Below are positions 8,201 to 17,111 of a DNA stretch of 57,079 nt, in pieces. Origin of the DNA: Thermococcus sp. (lineage in GTDB: Archaea > Methanobacteriota_B > Thermococci > Thermococcales > Thermococcaceae); assembly GCF_026988555.1 (NCBI RefSeq), contig NZ_JALSLB010000035.1, positions 1-57,079 on the forward strand, in the 5' to 3' direction. The translations under genes were made by a program, and so were the position numbers. Position 1 is the first letter of the stretch. Each line of letters begins with the position of its first letter. Below the pieces are notes generated by a model. It did not search any database, was not told where the DNA came from, and worked only from the letters and a program-made list of their open reading frames with translations.

Positions 8201-10480
8201 ATGTATCTGCGCAGAGACCTCGTTCAGCCCAGGGTTTACCAAGAGGTAATCTATGCACGGTGCAAGGAGAGAAACTGTCTGGTTGTCCTCCCCACGGGGC
8301 TCGGGAAGACCTTAGTGGCCATGCTCATAGCGGACTACCGGCTTGAAAAGTACGGGGGTAAAGTCCTCGTGCTCGCCCCCACAAAGCCCTTAGCCATTCA
8401 GCACGAGAAGAACTTCAGAAAACTCTTCAACATCCCAACCGAAAGGATAAACGTCCTTACAGGGGAGCTTCCACCCAAAGGGCGGCAGAAGGTCTGGGAG
8501 GAGAGCACCATAATAACCGCAACACCTCAAACGATCGAGAACGATATCATAACCGGTAGGATATCGCTCGAGGACGTCGTTCTTCTGGTGATAGACGAGG
8601 CCCATCGCGCGGTTGGAAGCTATTCCTACGTATTCATTGCCGGGGAGTACCGCAAGAGCGCAAAGCATCCCCGTATACTGGCCCTAACTGCCTCTCCCGG
8701 AAGCAATGAGGAGAGGATAATGGAAGTTGTGAAGAACCTCAGTATAGAACACGTCGAGTTTAGAAGCGAGAGTTCGCCCGATGTAAAACCTTACGTTCAG
8801 AAGGTCGAGTTTGAGTGGCTTAAAGTCGACCTGCCCCCGATATACAAGGAGGTCCGCTCACTTCTCCGTGATATGCTGAAAGAAAGTCTCAAACCGCTCG
8901 CGCAGTTCAAGTTCGTGAGCACGTACTCACCGGACATATCTAAAAGGGAGATACTGGAGGCTGGAAGGAGAATCAACGCGGAGGTTGCAAAAGGCAACTA
9001 CGCTACAGGACATCTGATGCTCCATCAGACAAAGGCGATAAAACTCCAGCACGCAATCGAACTGCTTGAGACGCAGGGGCTCACCGCACTGAGGTCGTAC
9101 CTGAAAAAGCTCAGGGAGGACAGGAGAACTAAATCAAGCCGGGAGCTCATGGGAGATTCCCGTATGCGGAAGGTGACGTACCTGCTGGTTCAGGCCAAGG
9201 AGAGTGGTGTGGACCATCCAAAGATGGAAAAGCTCAAAGAATTGTTGAAGGAGCAATTAAAAGAGAAACCCTCCTCCAAGATCATAGTGTTCACCAACTA
9301 CCGTGACACCGGGAGGAAGATAGTCGAGGAGCTCAGAGAGATGGGGATCAGTGCGGAGCGCTTCATAGGGCAGGCCAGCAAATCGAACGACAGGGGCATG
9401 AGTCAAAAACAGCAGAGAGAAACCTTAGAACGCTTCTCCCGGGGTGGGTTCAACGTCCTGGTGGCAACGAGCGTGGGGGAGGAGGGCCTCGACGTACCCG
9501 AGGTTGACCTCGTCGTGTTCTACGAACCCGTTCCCTCCGCTATAAGAAGCATCCAGCGGCGTGGAAGAACCGGAAGGCACAGGCCCGGAAGGGTCGTTGT
9601 GCTGATGGCCCGGGGGACGAGGGACGAGGCCTACTACTGGAGCGCCAGAAGAAAAGAAAAGATTATGTTCGACGTCCTAAAGAGGGTGGGGGAGATGGTT
9701 AAGAAGGAGAAGCAGGCCTCCCTTGAGGCCTTCGTTAAAGGTCGATCCACGAGGGAGTTGGGGGCCCGCAAAGGTCCATCCAAACGCACCGCCCAGGAGC
9801 CTCCAGTAAAGCCGGTTTTCGTGAGGAAACAGAAGGGAATCGTTGTCTACGTGGACTCACGCGAGCTGAGGAGCGGCGTTCCAAAGTACCTCAGGGAGCT
9901 GGGGGCCGAAGTTGAGGTAAGAACGCTTGACATTGCGGATTATGTTGTGAGCGAGGACATCGGGATAGAAAGGAAGAGCGCTAACGACTTCATCCAGTCG
10001 ATAATAGACGGTCGGCTCTTTGAACAGGCTGGGAGACTGAAAGAAGCCTATGAGAAACCCCTCATCATAATGGAGGGAAGTCCCTACGGAATACGAAACA
10101 TTCACCCCAACGCAATACGCGGGGCAATAGCCGCCGTTACCCTTGATTGGGGCCTGCCAATTCTGTTCTCAAGCGGCCCAGAGGAAACCGCGGGCTTCAT
10201 TTACCTGATAGCAAAGCGCGAACAGGAGGAACGAAAGAAGGAAGTGAGACTGAGGAGTGAGAAGAAGGCCCTTACCCCTGCCGAGAGGCAGAGACTTATA
10301 GTGGAGGGCCTACCCAACGTCTCAGCAACCCTCGCCAAGAGGCTCTTGAGGCACTTCGGAAACGTTGAGAGGGTTTTCACTGCGACAGAGGAGGAGCTTC
10401 AGGAGGTCGAGGGGATAGGACCAAAGAAGGCTAGGGAGATAAGGAAAATCCTCACCGCCCCCTACGTTGAGGAAGGATGA
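8201..10480 (+). CDS. hef: Hef helicase/nuclease (FANCM/XPF family)
   Basis: This 759-residue protein fuses an SF2 helicase with an XPF-type nuclease and acts on stalled forks and branched DNA. Helicase motif I is PTGLGKT (31-37), the DEAH box is DEAH at 132-135, and motif VI is QRRGRTGRHRPG. The C-terminal nuclease has DSRE and the catalytic IERK at 589-592. Tandem helix-hairpin-helix motifs end the protein (EGLPNVS..LL, VEGIGPKKAREI). Length matches the Pyrococcus protein. It lies after smc-scpA but has its own TATA box and appears leaderless. A structured RNA candidate begins about 50 bases after its stop. Confidence 0.97.
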   Translation: MYLRRDLVQPRVYQEVIYARCKERNCLVVLPTGLGKTLVAMLIADYRLEKYGGKVLVLAPTKPLAIQHEKNFRKLFNIPTERINVLTGELPPKGRQKVWEESTIITATPQTIENDIITGRISLEDVVLLVIDEAHRAVGSYSYVFIAGEYRKSAKHPRILALTASPGSNEERIMEVVKNLSIEHVEFRSESSPDVKPYVQKVEFEWLKVDLPPIYKEVRSLLRDMLKESLKPLAQFKFVSTYSPDISKREILEAGRRINAEVAKGNYATGHLMLHQTKAIKLQHAIELLETQGLTALRSYLKKLREDRRTKSSRELMGDSRMRKVTYLLVQAKESGVDHPKMEKLKELLKEQLKEKPSSKIIVFTNYRDTGRKIVEELREMGISAERFIGQASKSNDRGMSQKQQRETLERFSRGGFNVLVATSVGEEGLDVPEVDLVVFYEPVPSAIRSIQRRGRTGRHRPGRVVVLMARGTRDEAYYWSARRKEKIMFDVLKRVGEMVKKEKQASLEAFVKGRSTRELGARKGPSKRTAQEPPVKPVFVRKQKGIVVYVDSRELRSGVPKYLRELGAEVEVRTLDIADYVVSEDIGIERKSANDFIQSIIDGRLFEQAGRLKEAYEKPLIIMEGSPYGIRNIHPNAIRGAIAAVTLDWGLPILFSSGPEETAGFIYLIAKREQEERKKEVRLRSEKKALTPAERQRLIVEGLPNVSATLAKRLLRHFGNVERVFTATEEELQEVEGIGPKKAREIRKILTAPYVEEG

Positions 10481-10532
10481 AAAACGTGTCGGCATGTTGA
10501 CGAGTATATCAAACCCTTTTCCTCACGTTGAG

Positions 10533-10680
10533 GAGCCCCCATTGAAGCACTAAGGCACACCCACACCCTTCGAGCGCTAACGGGGGGCAGTGTGGGGAGG
10601 ACGGTGGCGAACCCTCACAAAGGGCACCAGTAGATGTCTACCCAACACCGATGAGTTCGCTGTGTTCTCCCCCTTTAACC
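10533..10680 (+). ncRNA. Candidate structured non-coding RNA downstream of hef
   Basis: This GC-rich gap folds strongly on the plus strand. Hairpin 1 has CCCCC (10536-10540) with GGGGGG (10582-10587), AGCAC with GCGCT, and AAGG (10552-10555) with CCTT (10567-10570). Hairpin 2 has an 18-19 base stem, 10594-10612 with 10655-10672, carrying one bulge and several G-U pairs. It encloses a CCT/AGG mini-hairpin and GTAGA/TCTAC (10630-10641). The G-U pairs imply that the plus strand is the RNA. A TATA-like GTATATCA near 10504 would start it at about 10532, and a CCCCCTTT run ends it. The family is not identified; it could be one of the high-GC hyperthermophile RNAs (hgc type). Confidence 0.6.
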
Positions 10681-10682
10681 CA

Positions 10683-11523
10683 TTAGCGATTGACCACCGA
10701 ACTCACGCCTGCCGATGCAAAGACTAGGAGTTCAACGAGCCAATAAGCTTCCTCGACGTTTCTGGCCTCAAAAACCACTGTCTTTCCATCGACCCTCCCA
10801 ACCTGTGGTAAAAGCTCAGCCGTTTCAGCGAAAGCACTGTTACGGAAGCGAATTTTAACCTCAGCAGGTGGTCCTATCCTTAAAAGCTCCAGACTCCCTT
10901 CTTCAAGGCGTTTAACTGCTTTAAGGGTCCCTTCACGGAGAATTTCTCTGATATCACCCATCCCAGGACTAATCGCAGAGTATCTGCCAAAACTCTCCTT
11001 CAAAACTACGCCCGCCGCCCATGGCAGGCGTTCCTCAACATCGGTCTCAAGGGGGACACTACCACCAGCAACCATGGAAACTGGAACCCCTCACTCCCCA
11101 AGAAGGTATGCATTTAGGAGGGCCTCACTGACCTCCACTCCGCTGATTTCAAGGCGGTCGACGGTAGCGCTACTGTATGTGTGGTCAAAGATTGCACGAC
11201 CGGTTCCGGCCTTGGCATGGTACTCCAGAAAAATCGCCAAATCGGTCCCCTTAGCTCCCGCAACATGCTCAGCGGGCGCGGGAAGCCTCTCACGAGCTTG
11301 AGGTATGAAAGCATCTCGTCAACCAAGATGTTGACCATCGGACCGTGACTATCAGCCACCACAACTTCATCAACACCGTTCTCATGAAGGGTCTCCACAA
11401 CGACCCTCACAACCTTCGTTGCTATTCTCCGAGCTTCGGAGTAAAGGGAACCTCCCACGAAAAGATGTTCCCTGCTAACCACGTAGGAAGACCCTCCAGA
11501 GCAAGGGATATAAACACCTTCAT
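10683..11523 (-). pseudogene. Decayed M55 D-aminopeptidase (DppA family)
   Basis: The reading pieces together an M55 zinc D-aminopeptidase starting at ATG 11523, with three lesions. A one-base loss near 11484-11488 shifts frame inside LEGLP/YVVSREHLF. A second one-base loss near 11259-11265 shifts frame between RPLSM and AGAKGTDLAIF. An in-frame TGA at 11091-11093 follows AYLLGE. In addition the family's FISVDLEG motif reads FISLALEG, so the metal-ligand aspartate (position 8) is Ala. A TATA box (ATTTATATCT near 11557) still precedes the start. The C-terminal third, ending LLVFASAGVSSVVNR, is intact. Loss of a catalytic residue argues for real decay rather than sequencing error. Confidence 0.85.
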
Positions 11524-11671
11524 AATATCACCAGAAAAGGATGGAAGCGATTAGATATAAATCTCTCGGAATTTTAATAACCACAGGGAATATTCAGATG
11601 GGGGACCGATAATCCCTGCTCATGAAAAAGGTTATATAGACCTTCTTTGAAAGAATAGAATGGTGAGAAGC

Positions 11672-11911
11672 ATGAAAATAGTTGAACTGGACATAAAACT
11701 TCCCTATAAAGGTAGAGGGACCGTGTTATCTCGTCTGTATGATAGAATACAGGGTAGGATACGGGACATCCACTTCCTTCCACCCAACGCCGAGGGAATT
11801 AGTGAGGTAAGGGTCGAGATCGTGGAGGATAACCCCGCAGGCCTTCTATCCGAGCTCAAAAAGGCCATAAAAAACGGAAAGATAAACTTCAGGGTTCTTA
11901 GCGAGATCTGA
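11672..11911 (+). CDS. Small conserved protein of unknown function
   Basis: This 79-residue protein is not recognised. It has alternating beta and helical segments (MKIVELDIKLPY, a basic middle, then SEVRVEIVEDNPAGLLSELKKAIKNG) that suggest a small alpha/beta domain, with no membrane segment and no cysteines. ATG 11672 is chosen over ATG 11660 because GGTGAG lies between them at proper spacing and the TATA box (GTTATATAG, 11631-11639) puts the transcript start near 11660. The 3' end is convergent with the MgtE-type gene, with 6 bases between stop codons. Confidence 0.65.
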   Translation: MKIVELDIKLPYKGRGTVLSRLYDRIQGRIRDIHFLPPNAEGISEVRVEIVEDNPAGLLSELKKAIKNGKINFRVLSEI

Positions 11912-11917
11912 TCTTTT

Positions 11918-13108
11918 TTACAACGAGCTCAGCGCAACCCAGACCAAGAACATCGTCCCTATGACGTCGCTGAGGGTTGTGACGACGGGTATTGCAACGT
12001 TGTCTGGATCCCAGCTGTACTTTTCGGCTAGAATCGCGACGACGAGGCCTATCAGCATTGCCGTCAGTATGACCACTGGAAATCCAAGGACAAAGCTCCA
12101 GAGGATCCTCGCGGGCCGGTGGATGTAGTGAACAACCACCCACATGGAGATTAAGTTTGTAAGGTAACCTATTATCGGAGCGAGGATGAACAGCGAGAGA
12201 ACGTCGTAGAGCGTTTCTCTACTCTTGACAGCCTCAACACCCTCAAGATGAATCTTCGTTGAAACCTTTGCCGCGATTATCGAGCCAAAGTTCCCCATGC
12301 TGTCGTTCACGCTGGGCCACATAACGCTGACGATTATCACTGCGTTGATTATCTTCTCGTAGGTGACAAGCAGACCACCGGTTACGGTCTCGATGAGGGC
12401 CATCGCACCTATCACGGCCGCGAGCTCACCAAATGCCCTCCTGTGCTCATGCTTGAACTTCGCCCGAAACGTCAACCATATCAAGATCCCCAGCATTGTA
12501 AACGCCAGGACATAAAACGGGCCGGGGTGGTGAAGGTAGAGGAGAGCGAAGTAAACCATCGTTGGCATCGTTATCAGGTCGGCCAGAGAGCTTATCAGGG
12601 GCGCGGCTATTAGATCCGGGTCGTAGCCCCTCTTAAACGGCAGTACCGTTATCAACGCAGTACCGTAGCCGAGGATGACGCCGATGAATATGGCTGAGGC
12701 CACAACCATGAGCAGGACTATAACGTTCTGTACGAAGTTGTGGATCATGAGCAGACCAACGATCCAGAGGACTATAAGGGGAATCTTGCTACTCAGGATT
12801 GCCATTACTATCTGGGTCGTCACCTCGGGGTCGCGAACGCTGTCGATGAGGCCCAAGTGAAGCTTCGTTGTGAAGCGCGATGCCAACGCGGAGAATATGT
12901 TGCCCCTGAGATCCATCAAACCGGGCATGATGAAAACCAGAATCGGGAAATAGGACATTATGGTGTTCCAATTCTTACCGAGAACCGCACCACCGACAAA
13001 GTCAAATATCAGGCACAGAAACAGCGCCGGAAGCGACAGGAGAAACGCGTCCCTGAGCTTGCCCCTGAAGGTCTTTGAAGTGCCTATTGCCGCTTTGACT
13101 ACGGTCAT
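11918..13108 (-). CDS. MgtE-type divalent cation transporter, duplicated membrane domain
   Basis: This 396-residue membrane protein contains two tandem MgtE/SLC41 integral domains. Each repeat has the family's motifs: PGLMDLRGNIFSALASR and SVNDSMGNFGSIIAAK near the repeat starts, and SLADLITMPT and TTLSDVIGTM near their ends. It probably moves Mg2+ or another divalent cation and lacks the cytoplasmic N and CBS domains of bacterial MgtE. ATG 13108 follows GGGGTGAGGAGG. The TATA box near 13190 implies an unusually long leader of about 60 bases. A decayed paralogue fragment lies at 50017-50197. Confidence 0.88.
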   Translation of the reverse strand: MTVVKAAIGTSKTFRGKLRDAFLLSLPALFLCLIFDFVGGAVLGKNWNTIMSYFPILVFIMPGLMDLRGNIFSALASRFTTKLHLGLIDSVRDPEVTTQIVMAILSSKIPLIVLWIVGLLMIHNFVQNVIVLLMVVASAIFIGVILGYGTALITVLPFKRGYDPDLIAAPLISSLADLITMPTMVYFALLYLHHPGPFYVLAFTMLGILIWLTFRAKFKHEHRRAFGELAAVIGAMALIETVTGGLLVTYEKIINAVIIVSVMWPSVNDSMGNFGSIIAAKVSTKIHLEGVEAVKSRETLYDVLSLFILAPIIGYLTNLISMWVVVHYIHRPARILWSFVLGFPVVILTAMLIGLVVAILAEKYSWDPDNVAIPVVTTLSDVIGTMFLVWVALSSL

Positions 13109-13225
13109 CCTCCTCACCCCTAATGACTTTCATCTCCGGCACCTCCCAGACTTTTTGGAACACTGGCGATTCAGGGTGGAAGAAAGACTATAAAAAAGTT
13201 GTGGCTCAACCACCACGCCAGGAAC

Positions 13226-13987
13226 TCATGATTTTATCGCTGAGTTTAGCTCCTCGAGTTTCTTTTTTGCCTCTTCGGGGGATCGGGCCTTCTCAATAGC
13301 AGTTCCGGTGACCACTATATCAGCACCTGCCCTCACTGCTGCTTCCGCAGCACCCGCGGTTCTTATGCCACCGCCTACGATGAGGGGTACGTCAATGACA
13401 CTCTTGACGGCTGCTATCATATGAGGTGGAACAGGTTCCGGCGCCCCGCTCCCAGCCTCAAGGTAAACCAAGCGCATGCCCAGATACTGACCGGCAAGGG
13501 CGTAGGCGGCCGCTATTTTAGGTTTGTGACGAGGGATTGCCCTGGCGTCCCCCACCCACCCGACAGTCTCACCGGGTTCGATTATAAGGTAGGCCATCGG
13601 AATGGGCTCAATGCCGTAGCGCTTTACCTGGATGGCACCAAGAGCCTGGGCACCCGTTATGAAGAAGGGATTTCTAGAGTTCAAAAGACTCATAAAGAAG
13701 ATGGCATCGGCGTACCCACTTATTCCACCGTGAGAGCCGGGAAACAGGATGACAGGAAGGTCTGAACTCTCCTTTATTGAACGGACAACGGCGTCCAGAA
13801 CCTCACCCTCGGCACCAGTGGAACCACCAACCATCACGGCATCAACACCGACCTCCTCGCTAACCGCTGCAATCTTTCCAGCAATCCCAGGACTCACATC
13901 ATCCGGATCCAGAAGAACGAAGTGAAGGGGACTGTTCTTAAGCTTCTCGTGAATGTGGGTTTCAACCTTTCCGAGCTCTAACCTCAT
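13226..13987 (-). CDS. Geranylgeranylglyceryl phosphate synthase
   Basis: This 253-residue TIM-barrel prenyltransferase joins geranylgeranyl diphosphate to sn-glycerol-1-phosphate, the first committed step of archaeal ether lipids. Visible motifs are LLDPDDVSP, MVGGSTGAEG, LFPGSHGGIS, YLEAGSGAPEPVP and the phosphate loop VGGGIRT..ADIVVTGT. The glycerol-1-phosphate is made by the dehydrogenase at 25724-26764. ATG 13987 is chosen because GGTGAG precedes it; it overlaps the upstream DUF123 gene by 26 bases, so the two are probably co-transcribed. Confidence 0.96.
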   Translation of the reverse strand: MRLELGKVETHIHEKLKNSPLHFVLLDPDDVSPGIAGKIAAVSEEVGVDAVMVGGSTGAEGEVLDAVVRSIKESSDLPVILFPGSHGGISGYADAIFFMSLLNSRNPFFITGAQALGAIQVKRYGIEPIPMAYLIIEPGETVGWVGDARAIPRHKPKIAAAYALAGQYLGMRLVYLEAGSGAPEPVPPHMIAAVKSVIDVPLIVGGGIRTAGAAEAAVRAGADIVVTGTAIEKARSPEEAKKKLEELNSAIKS

Positions 13988-14426
13988 TTTTCTCACCGGA
14001 CCCAATAATTTCATCCAAGCTTTTAACCTTTATCCAACGAAGGCCCAAGCGCTTCAGTATTTCGGTGAGTGCGTCGTCCGGCTCACCCTCAAAGAGGTAC
14101 AGGTTCGTATTGACCCTCACATCGCCCGCTCCAAAGTCCTTAACCGGCTCCCCGTACTTCGAGACCTCCAGTGAAAGCCTTTCCTCAAGCCTCTCCTCGC
14201 TTGGAATGAGGTATGCCCTCAGAAGTCTGGCCTTCCTGAGAAGGTAGTCTATGTGCCAGTGAAGCTTTTTGTCCCGCTTGAAATGCCTCCCCACGCGCTT
14301 CTCCAACGAGTTCATGGCGGAGCCCACGTAGACGTAGTGGCCTTCACGGAGTTGGAAAACCTTACCTTTTGTTCTGATTTCACCATCGGCGTCCAGTTGG
14401 ATCACCAGAAAGTACGATCCCCTCAT
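13962..14426 (-). CDS. DUF123 / GIY-YIG-like protein
   Basis: This 154-residue protein belongs to the archaeal DUF123 group with a GIY-YIG nuclease-like fold. The degenerate motif GHYVYVGSAMNSLEKRVGRH (residues 29-48) carries the family Tyr-Tyr and Arg positions, and LHWHIDYLL follows. A nuclease role is inferred, not shown. The ATG at 14426 is 25 bases from the centre of a TATA box shared with the divergent gene, so the mRNA may be leaderless. It overlaps GGGP synthase downstream. Confidence 0.82.
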   Translation of the reverse strand: MRGSYFLVIQLDADGEIRTKGKVFQLREGHYVYVGSAMNSLEKRVGRHFKRDKKLHWHIDYLLRKARLLRAYLIPSEERLEERLSLEVSKYGEPVKDFGAGDVRVNTNLYLFEGEPDDALTEILKRLGLRWIKVKSLDEIIGSGEKNEVRARKG

Positions 14427-14446
14427 GTGTGAAAATCTCCCCCAGG

Positions 14447-14456
14447 TTTATAAATA
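14447..14456. promoter_or_regulatory. Shared bidirectional TATA element
   Basis: TTTATAAATA is near-palindromic and is the only AT-rich block in the 58-base gap between two divergent genes. Its centre is about 25 bases from ATG 14426 on the minus strand and about 33 from ATG 14485 on the plus strand. The purine-rich AAAGG flank favours the minus direction. Confidence 0.5.
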
Positions 14457-14484
14457 CCTTTGGACAAGTTGGATAGGTGTTGGT

Positions 14485-14874
14485 ATGGAGAAAAAGAAGA
14501 AAAAACCGCCCGTCGATGACTTCGCTTGGCAGGAGTACAGCAGAGACGAGTTCAAGGAAACGTTCCCCCACCTGCACAGGGAGCTTGAAGGAGAAGGCGT
14601 CCCCGTGAGCGGGTACAGAGCCAGCGGGGAGAAGGCCGAGAAGGAGCTCGACGAGACCTGCGATTTCTCCGGCTACAGCCCAACCGTGGTGGACTTCCTT
14701 CGGCGCTGTGAGACCGACGAGGAGGCCCTTGAGATAATCAACTGGATGGAAGATCACGGGGAGATAACCCACGACATCGCCAAAGAACTCCGTATAACCC
14801 TCGTAAGAAAAGGTGTCAGGGCGTTCGGTCCCAAAAAGGAGTGGGGCTGGTACGAGAAACACAGACGGGAATGA
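14485..14874 (+). CDS. Conserved Thermococcales protein (probable DUF2095)
   Basis: This 129-residue soluble, highly charged protein begins MEKKKKKPPVDDFAWQEYSR and ends with the conserved-looking VRAFGPKKEWGWYEKH. It looks like the DUF2095 family of Thermococcales, though that assignment is from memory of the pattern. The function is unknown. The open frame extends upstream to 14425, but ATG 14485 is preceded by GGTG and lies downstream of the predicted transcript start. Confidence 0.72.
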   Translation: MEKKKKKPPVDDFAWQEYSRDEFKETFPHLHRELEGEGVPVSGYRASGEKAEKELDETCDFSGYSPTVVDFLRRCETDEEALEIINWMEDHGEITHDIAKELRITLVRKGVRAFGPKKEWGWYEKHRRE

Positions 14875-14894
14875 AAGTTGAAAAAGATAAAGGT

Positions 14895-16406
14895 TCAGAT
14901 ATTACCGATTCGCTGAAGGACCATTCCCTCAATCCGAATCGGTTCAGCCCTCCTTGCGAAGACTATAGCCTGATCAAGCTTCGCCTCGGTTTCGGCGTGT
15001 ACCGTGAAGAGGGGTTCACCTTCCTTGATCTTCTCACCGACCTTAACGTAGAGTTCCAGACCCGCACCCTTGTCCTCTGGAGCACCAGCAGCTCTAGCTA
15101 TTCCGGTTATGGCTCTGTTATCTATCCCGGTAACGTAGCCGCTGGTGGGGGCCGCAAATGTGTAGGTCTTGTCACCGACCTGTATGTCCTCCGGTTTGAT
15201 ATTTGGATCGCCTCCCTGTTCCTCGATGATCTCGCGCATCTTCTCGTAGGCCTTGCCGCTCTCAAGTATCTCCTTGGCCATCTTTTTGCCCATGCCCTGT
15301 GGGGCAACACCACCCATCTCAAGAAGAATACCTGCGAGCCCGGTTGCCTTCTCTATCAGACTTCCAGGCCCCTGACCGGTCATGAGAGCCTTCAACGCTT
15401 CCCTGGCCTCAAGTGCAGGTCCCACTGTGTGGCCGATGGGCTGGCCGCCGTACGTAACCGCGACCTCAACGTACTGACCCAGCCTCTTTCCGAGTTCTAT
15501 GAAGTCCCTTGACAAAGAGCGGGCCTCTTCAAGGCTCTCGACCTTAACCCCCCTGCCCGCAGGGATGTCGATGAGAACGTACTGACTTCCCATTGCGTAC
15601 TTCTTGGACATTATGCTGGCTAGCATGAGCCCCGTCGGGTCTATACTGAGCGCCCTCTCCGATTTGATCGTTATATCATCCGCGGGTGCAAGGTTGAGCG
15701 CACCACCCCACACTAGGCACGCCCCAATCTTCTCAACGATGCGCTTTATCTCATCGAGGGAGAAACTTACATCTGCAAACACCTCAACGACGTCCGCGGT
15801 TCCTGCGGCGCTGGTTATTGCCCTTGAGCTGGTCTTGGGTATTGTGAGGCCAGAGGCCGCCACTATCGGCACGACGAGGATGTTTGTCTTGTTTCCGGGG
15901 ACGCCTCCGATGCTGTGGACGTCCATTATCGGCTTCCTGTCTATGTCGAGCATGTCACCCGTTTCAGCCATCGCTATCGTCAGCGCGGCGATCTCGTCCA
16001 TGTCCAGGCCGTTTATCTCAAGGGACGTCACAAATGAGCTTATCTCAATGTCACGGAGCTTCCTGTCCACGATGTCCTTGATTATCGCCTCTATCTCGAC
16101 CTTCCGGAGTTTCTCCCCGTGCATCTTCTTCTTTATGTATCGAACACTCTCCGGGGTACCGGTTGGGATTACCGATACGACCTCTCCCTCCGAGAAGTTG
16201 TGCAGTTTAAGGATATCCCTGCTGACCCCCATCTCACCAACGTTTATCAGGCTGCTCAGAACGACGCTTCCGTACACGCTCTTCTTCCCGGCTTCAAGCT
16301 TTACCAAATCATCCGGGTGAAGCCCCGCTTTCTTGGCTTCCTCTTCGTTTATGAACACGGAATACCTACCGCTGTGTAGGTCCAACAGCTTAACCTTGGC
16401 CTTCAT
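14895..16406 (-). CDS. deoA: AMP phosphorylase
   Basis: This 503-residue enzyme phosphorolyses AMP and other NMPs to the base and ribose-1,5-bisphosphate, feeding the archaeal NMP pathway through R15P isomerase and type III RuBisCO (neither is in the window). It has an extra N-terminal domain of about 85 residues, then the thymidine-phosphorylase fold with [32 protein letters not shown], and the C-terminal barrel-sandwich region. Length is exactly that known for the Thermococcus enzyme. A GGAGGGAT site precedes ATG 16406, and a TATA box (CTTTAAGTA) lies near 16458. Confidence 0.95.
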   Translation of the reverse strand: MKAKVKLLDLHSGRYSVFINEEEAKKAGLHPDDLVKLEAGKKSVYGSVVLSSLINVGEMGVSRDILKLHNFSEGEVVSVIPTGTPESVRYIKKKMHGEKLRKVEIEAIIKDIVDRKLRDIEISSFVTSLEINGLDMDEIAALTIAMAETGDMLDIDRKPIMDVHSIGGVPGNKTNILVVPIVAASGLTIPKTSSRAITSAAGTADVVEVFADVSFSLDEIKRIVEKIGACLVWGGALNLAPADDITIKSERALSIDPTGLMLASIMSKKYAMGSQYVLIDIPAGRGVKVESLEEARSLSRDFIELGKRLGQYVEVAVTYGGQPIGHTVGPALEAREALKALMTGQGPGSLIEKATGLAGILLEMGGVAPQGMGKKMAKEILESGKAYEKMREIIEEQGGDPNIKPEDIQVGDKTYTFAAPTSGYVTGIDNRAITGIARAAGAPEDKGAGLELYVKVGEKIKEGEPLFTVHAETEAKLDQAIVFARRAEPIRIEGMVLQRIGNI

Positions 16407-16534
16407 CTCAATCCCTCCAACGTACTCACGAGTTCCTTATTTTTGGAGAAAGGGTACTTAAAGGTTTTTGAGGTGTACGCCACAAAAATCGAACAGAGAT
16501 CTGACCTGAATAACGGGGGGATGTAAAAACAAAA

Positions 16535-16783
16535 TCACCCGCTGGCAGTTTGCACGTTTGATGCAGGGAATGGGGCAATACTCCCAAGATCCCCTCCTCT
16601 AAGCAGCAGACGCACAACGTCCGGTACAACATCCCTGAGCTCTGGATGCAGAAGCCCCTCCCCCTTTGTGTACTGGTTAAGGACCTCCTCAATGGGGGCA
16701 CTCAGAAGTCTCCCGTTGAAGAGGTAGACCCGTCCATCGGCCACCTCGACTATCCGATCGGGATAGCCGAGTCTGACCCTCAT
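16535..16783 (-). CDS. Small conserved hypothetical protein
   Basis: This 82-residue protein begins MRVRLGYPDRIVEVADG and ends IAPFPASNVQTASG. It has no recognisable domain; the N-terminal half looks like a small beta unit. It is supported as a gene by a GGTGG ribosome binding site 5 bases before the ATG and a TATA-like TTTTTAAAT near 16803-16811. It lies alone between AMP phosphorylase and the minD operon. Confidence 0.68.
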   Translation of the reverse strand: MRVRLGYPDRIVEVADGRVYLFNGRLLSAPIEEVLNQYTKGEGLLHPELRDVVPDVVRLLLRGGDLGSIAPFPASNVQTASG

Positions 16784-16859
16784 GGGACCACCCCCGGAGA
16801 AGATTTAAAAATGGTCTTAAAAATTTAGCGATTTCAAGAGAGGGTAAACAAAAAGGGAA

Positions 16860-17111
16860 TCAGAGGTTCTTAACTTCCTCGTCTATTGATTCTTCAAGGG
16901 TCTTCTCCCACTCCTCCACGTCAAAGTCTACCAGTTCGCTCTCAAGGTCTTCCTTGAGGTTTGTCACGCGCCTTTTGAGTGCACTCTTGGTTTCCTCGTC
17001 GTAAACAACGTAGTACGGATTGCTCTTAGCCGAAAGGTACAGTAGCAGGAGCAGGATGTTGAGCACCACAAGGATTATAACGATCCCTATTACTAAGCCC
17101 CCTGCCATCAT
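16860..17111 (-). CDS. Small single-pass membrane protein coupled to MinD
   Basis: This 83-residue protein starts MMAGGLVIGIVIILVV with one hydrophobic helix spanning about residues 5-26. A cytoplasm-facing acidic tail follows, predicted helical, with many Glu/Asp/Lys (KRRVTNLKEDLESELVDF). ATG 17111 overlaps the minD stop codon (ATGATG over TGA), so the two are translationally coupled. No family is recognised. Its position suggests a membrane anchor or partner of the MinD ATPase; that is inference. Confidence 0.72.
   Translation of the reverse strand: MMAGGLVIGIVIILVVLNILLLLLYLSAKSNPYYVVYDEETKSALKRRVTNLKEDLESELVDFDVEEWEKTLEESIDEEVKNL

Noticed and set aside
11549-11576. A dif-like sequence (ATTAGATATAA) that might be the XerA target
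   Set aside because: Only one arm resembles archaeal dif; the second arm and central spacer do not match. It is better explained as the TATA box of the D-aminopeptidase pseudogene.
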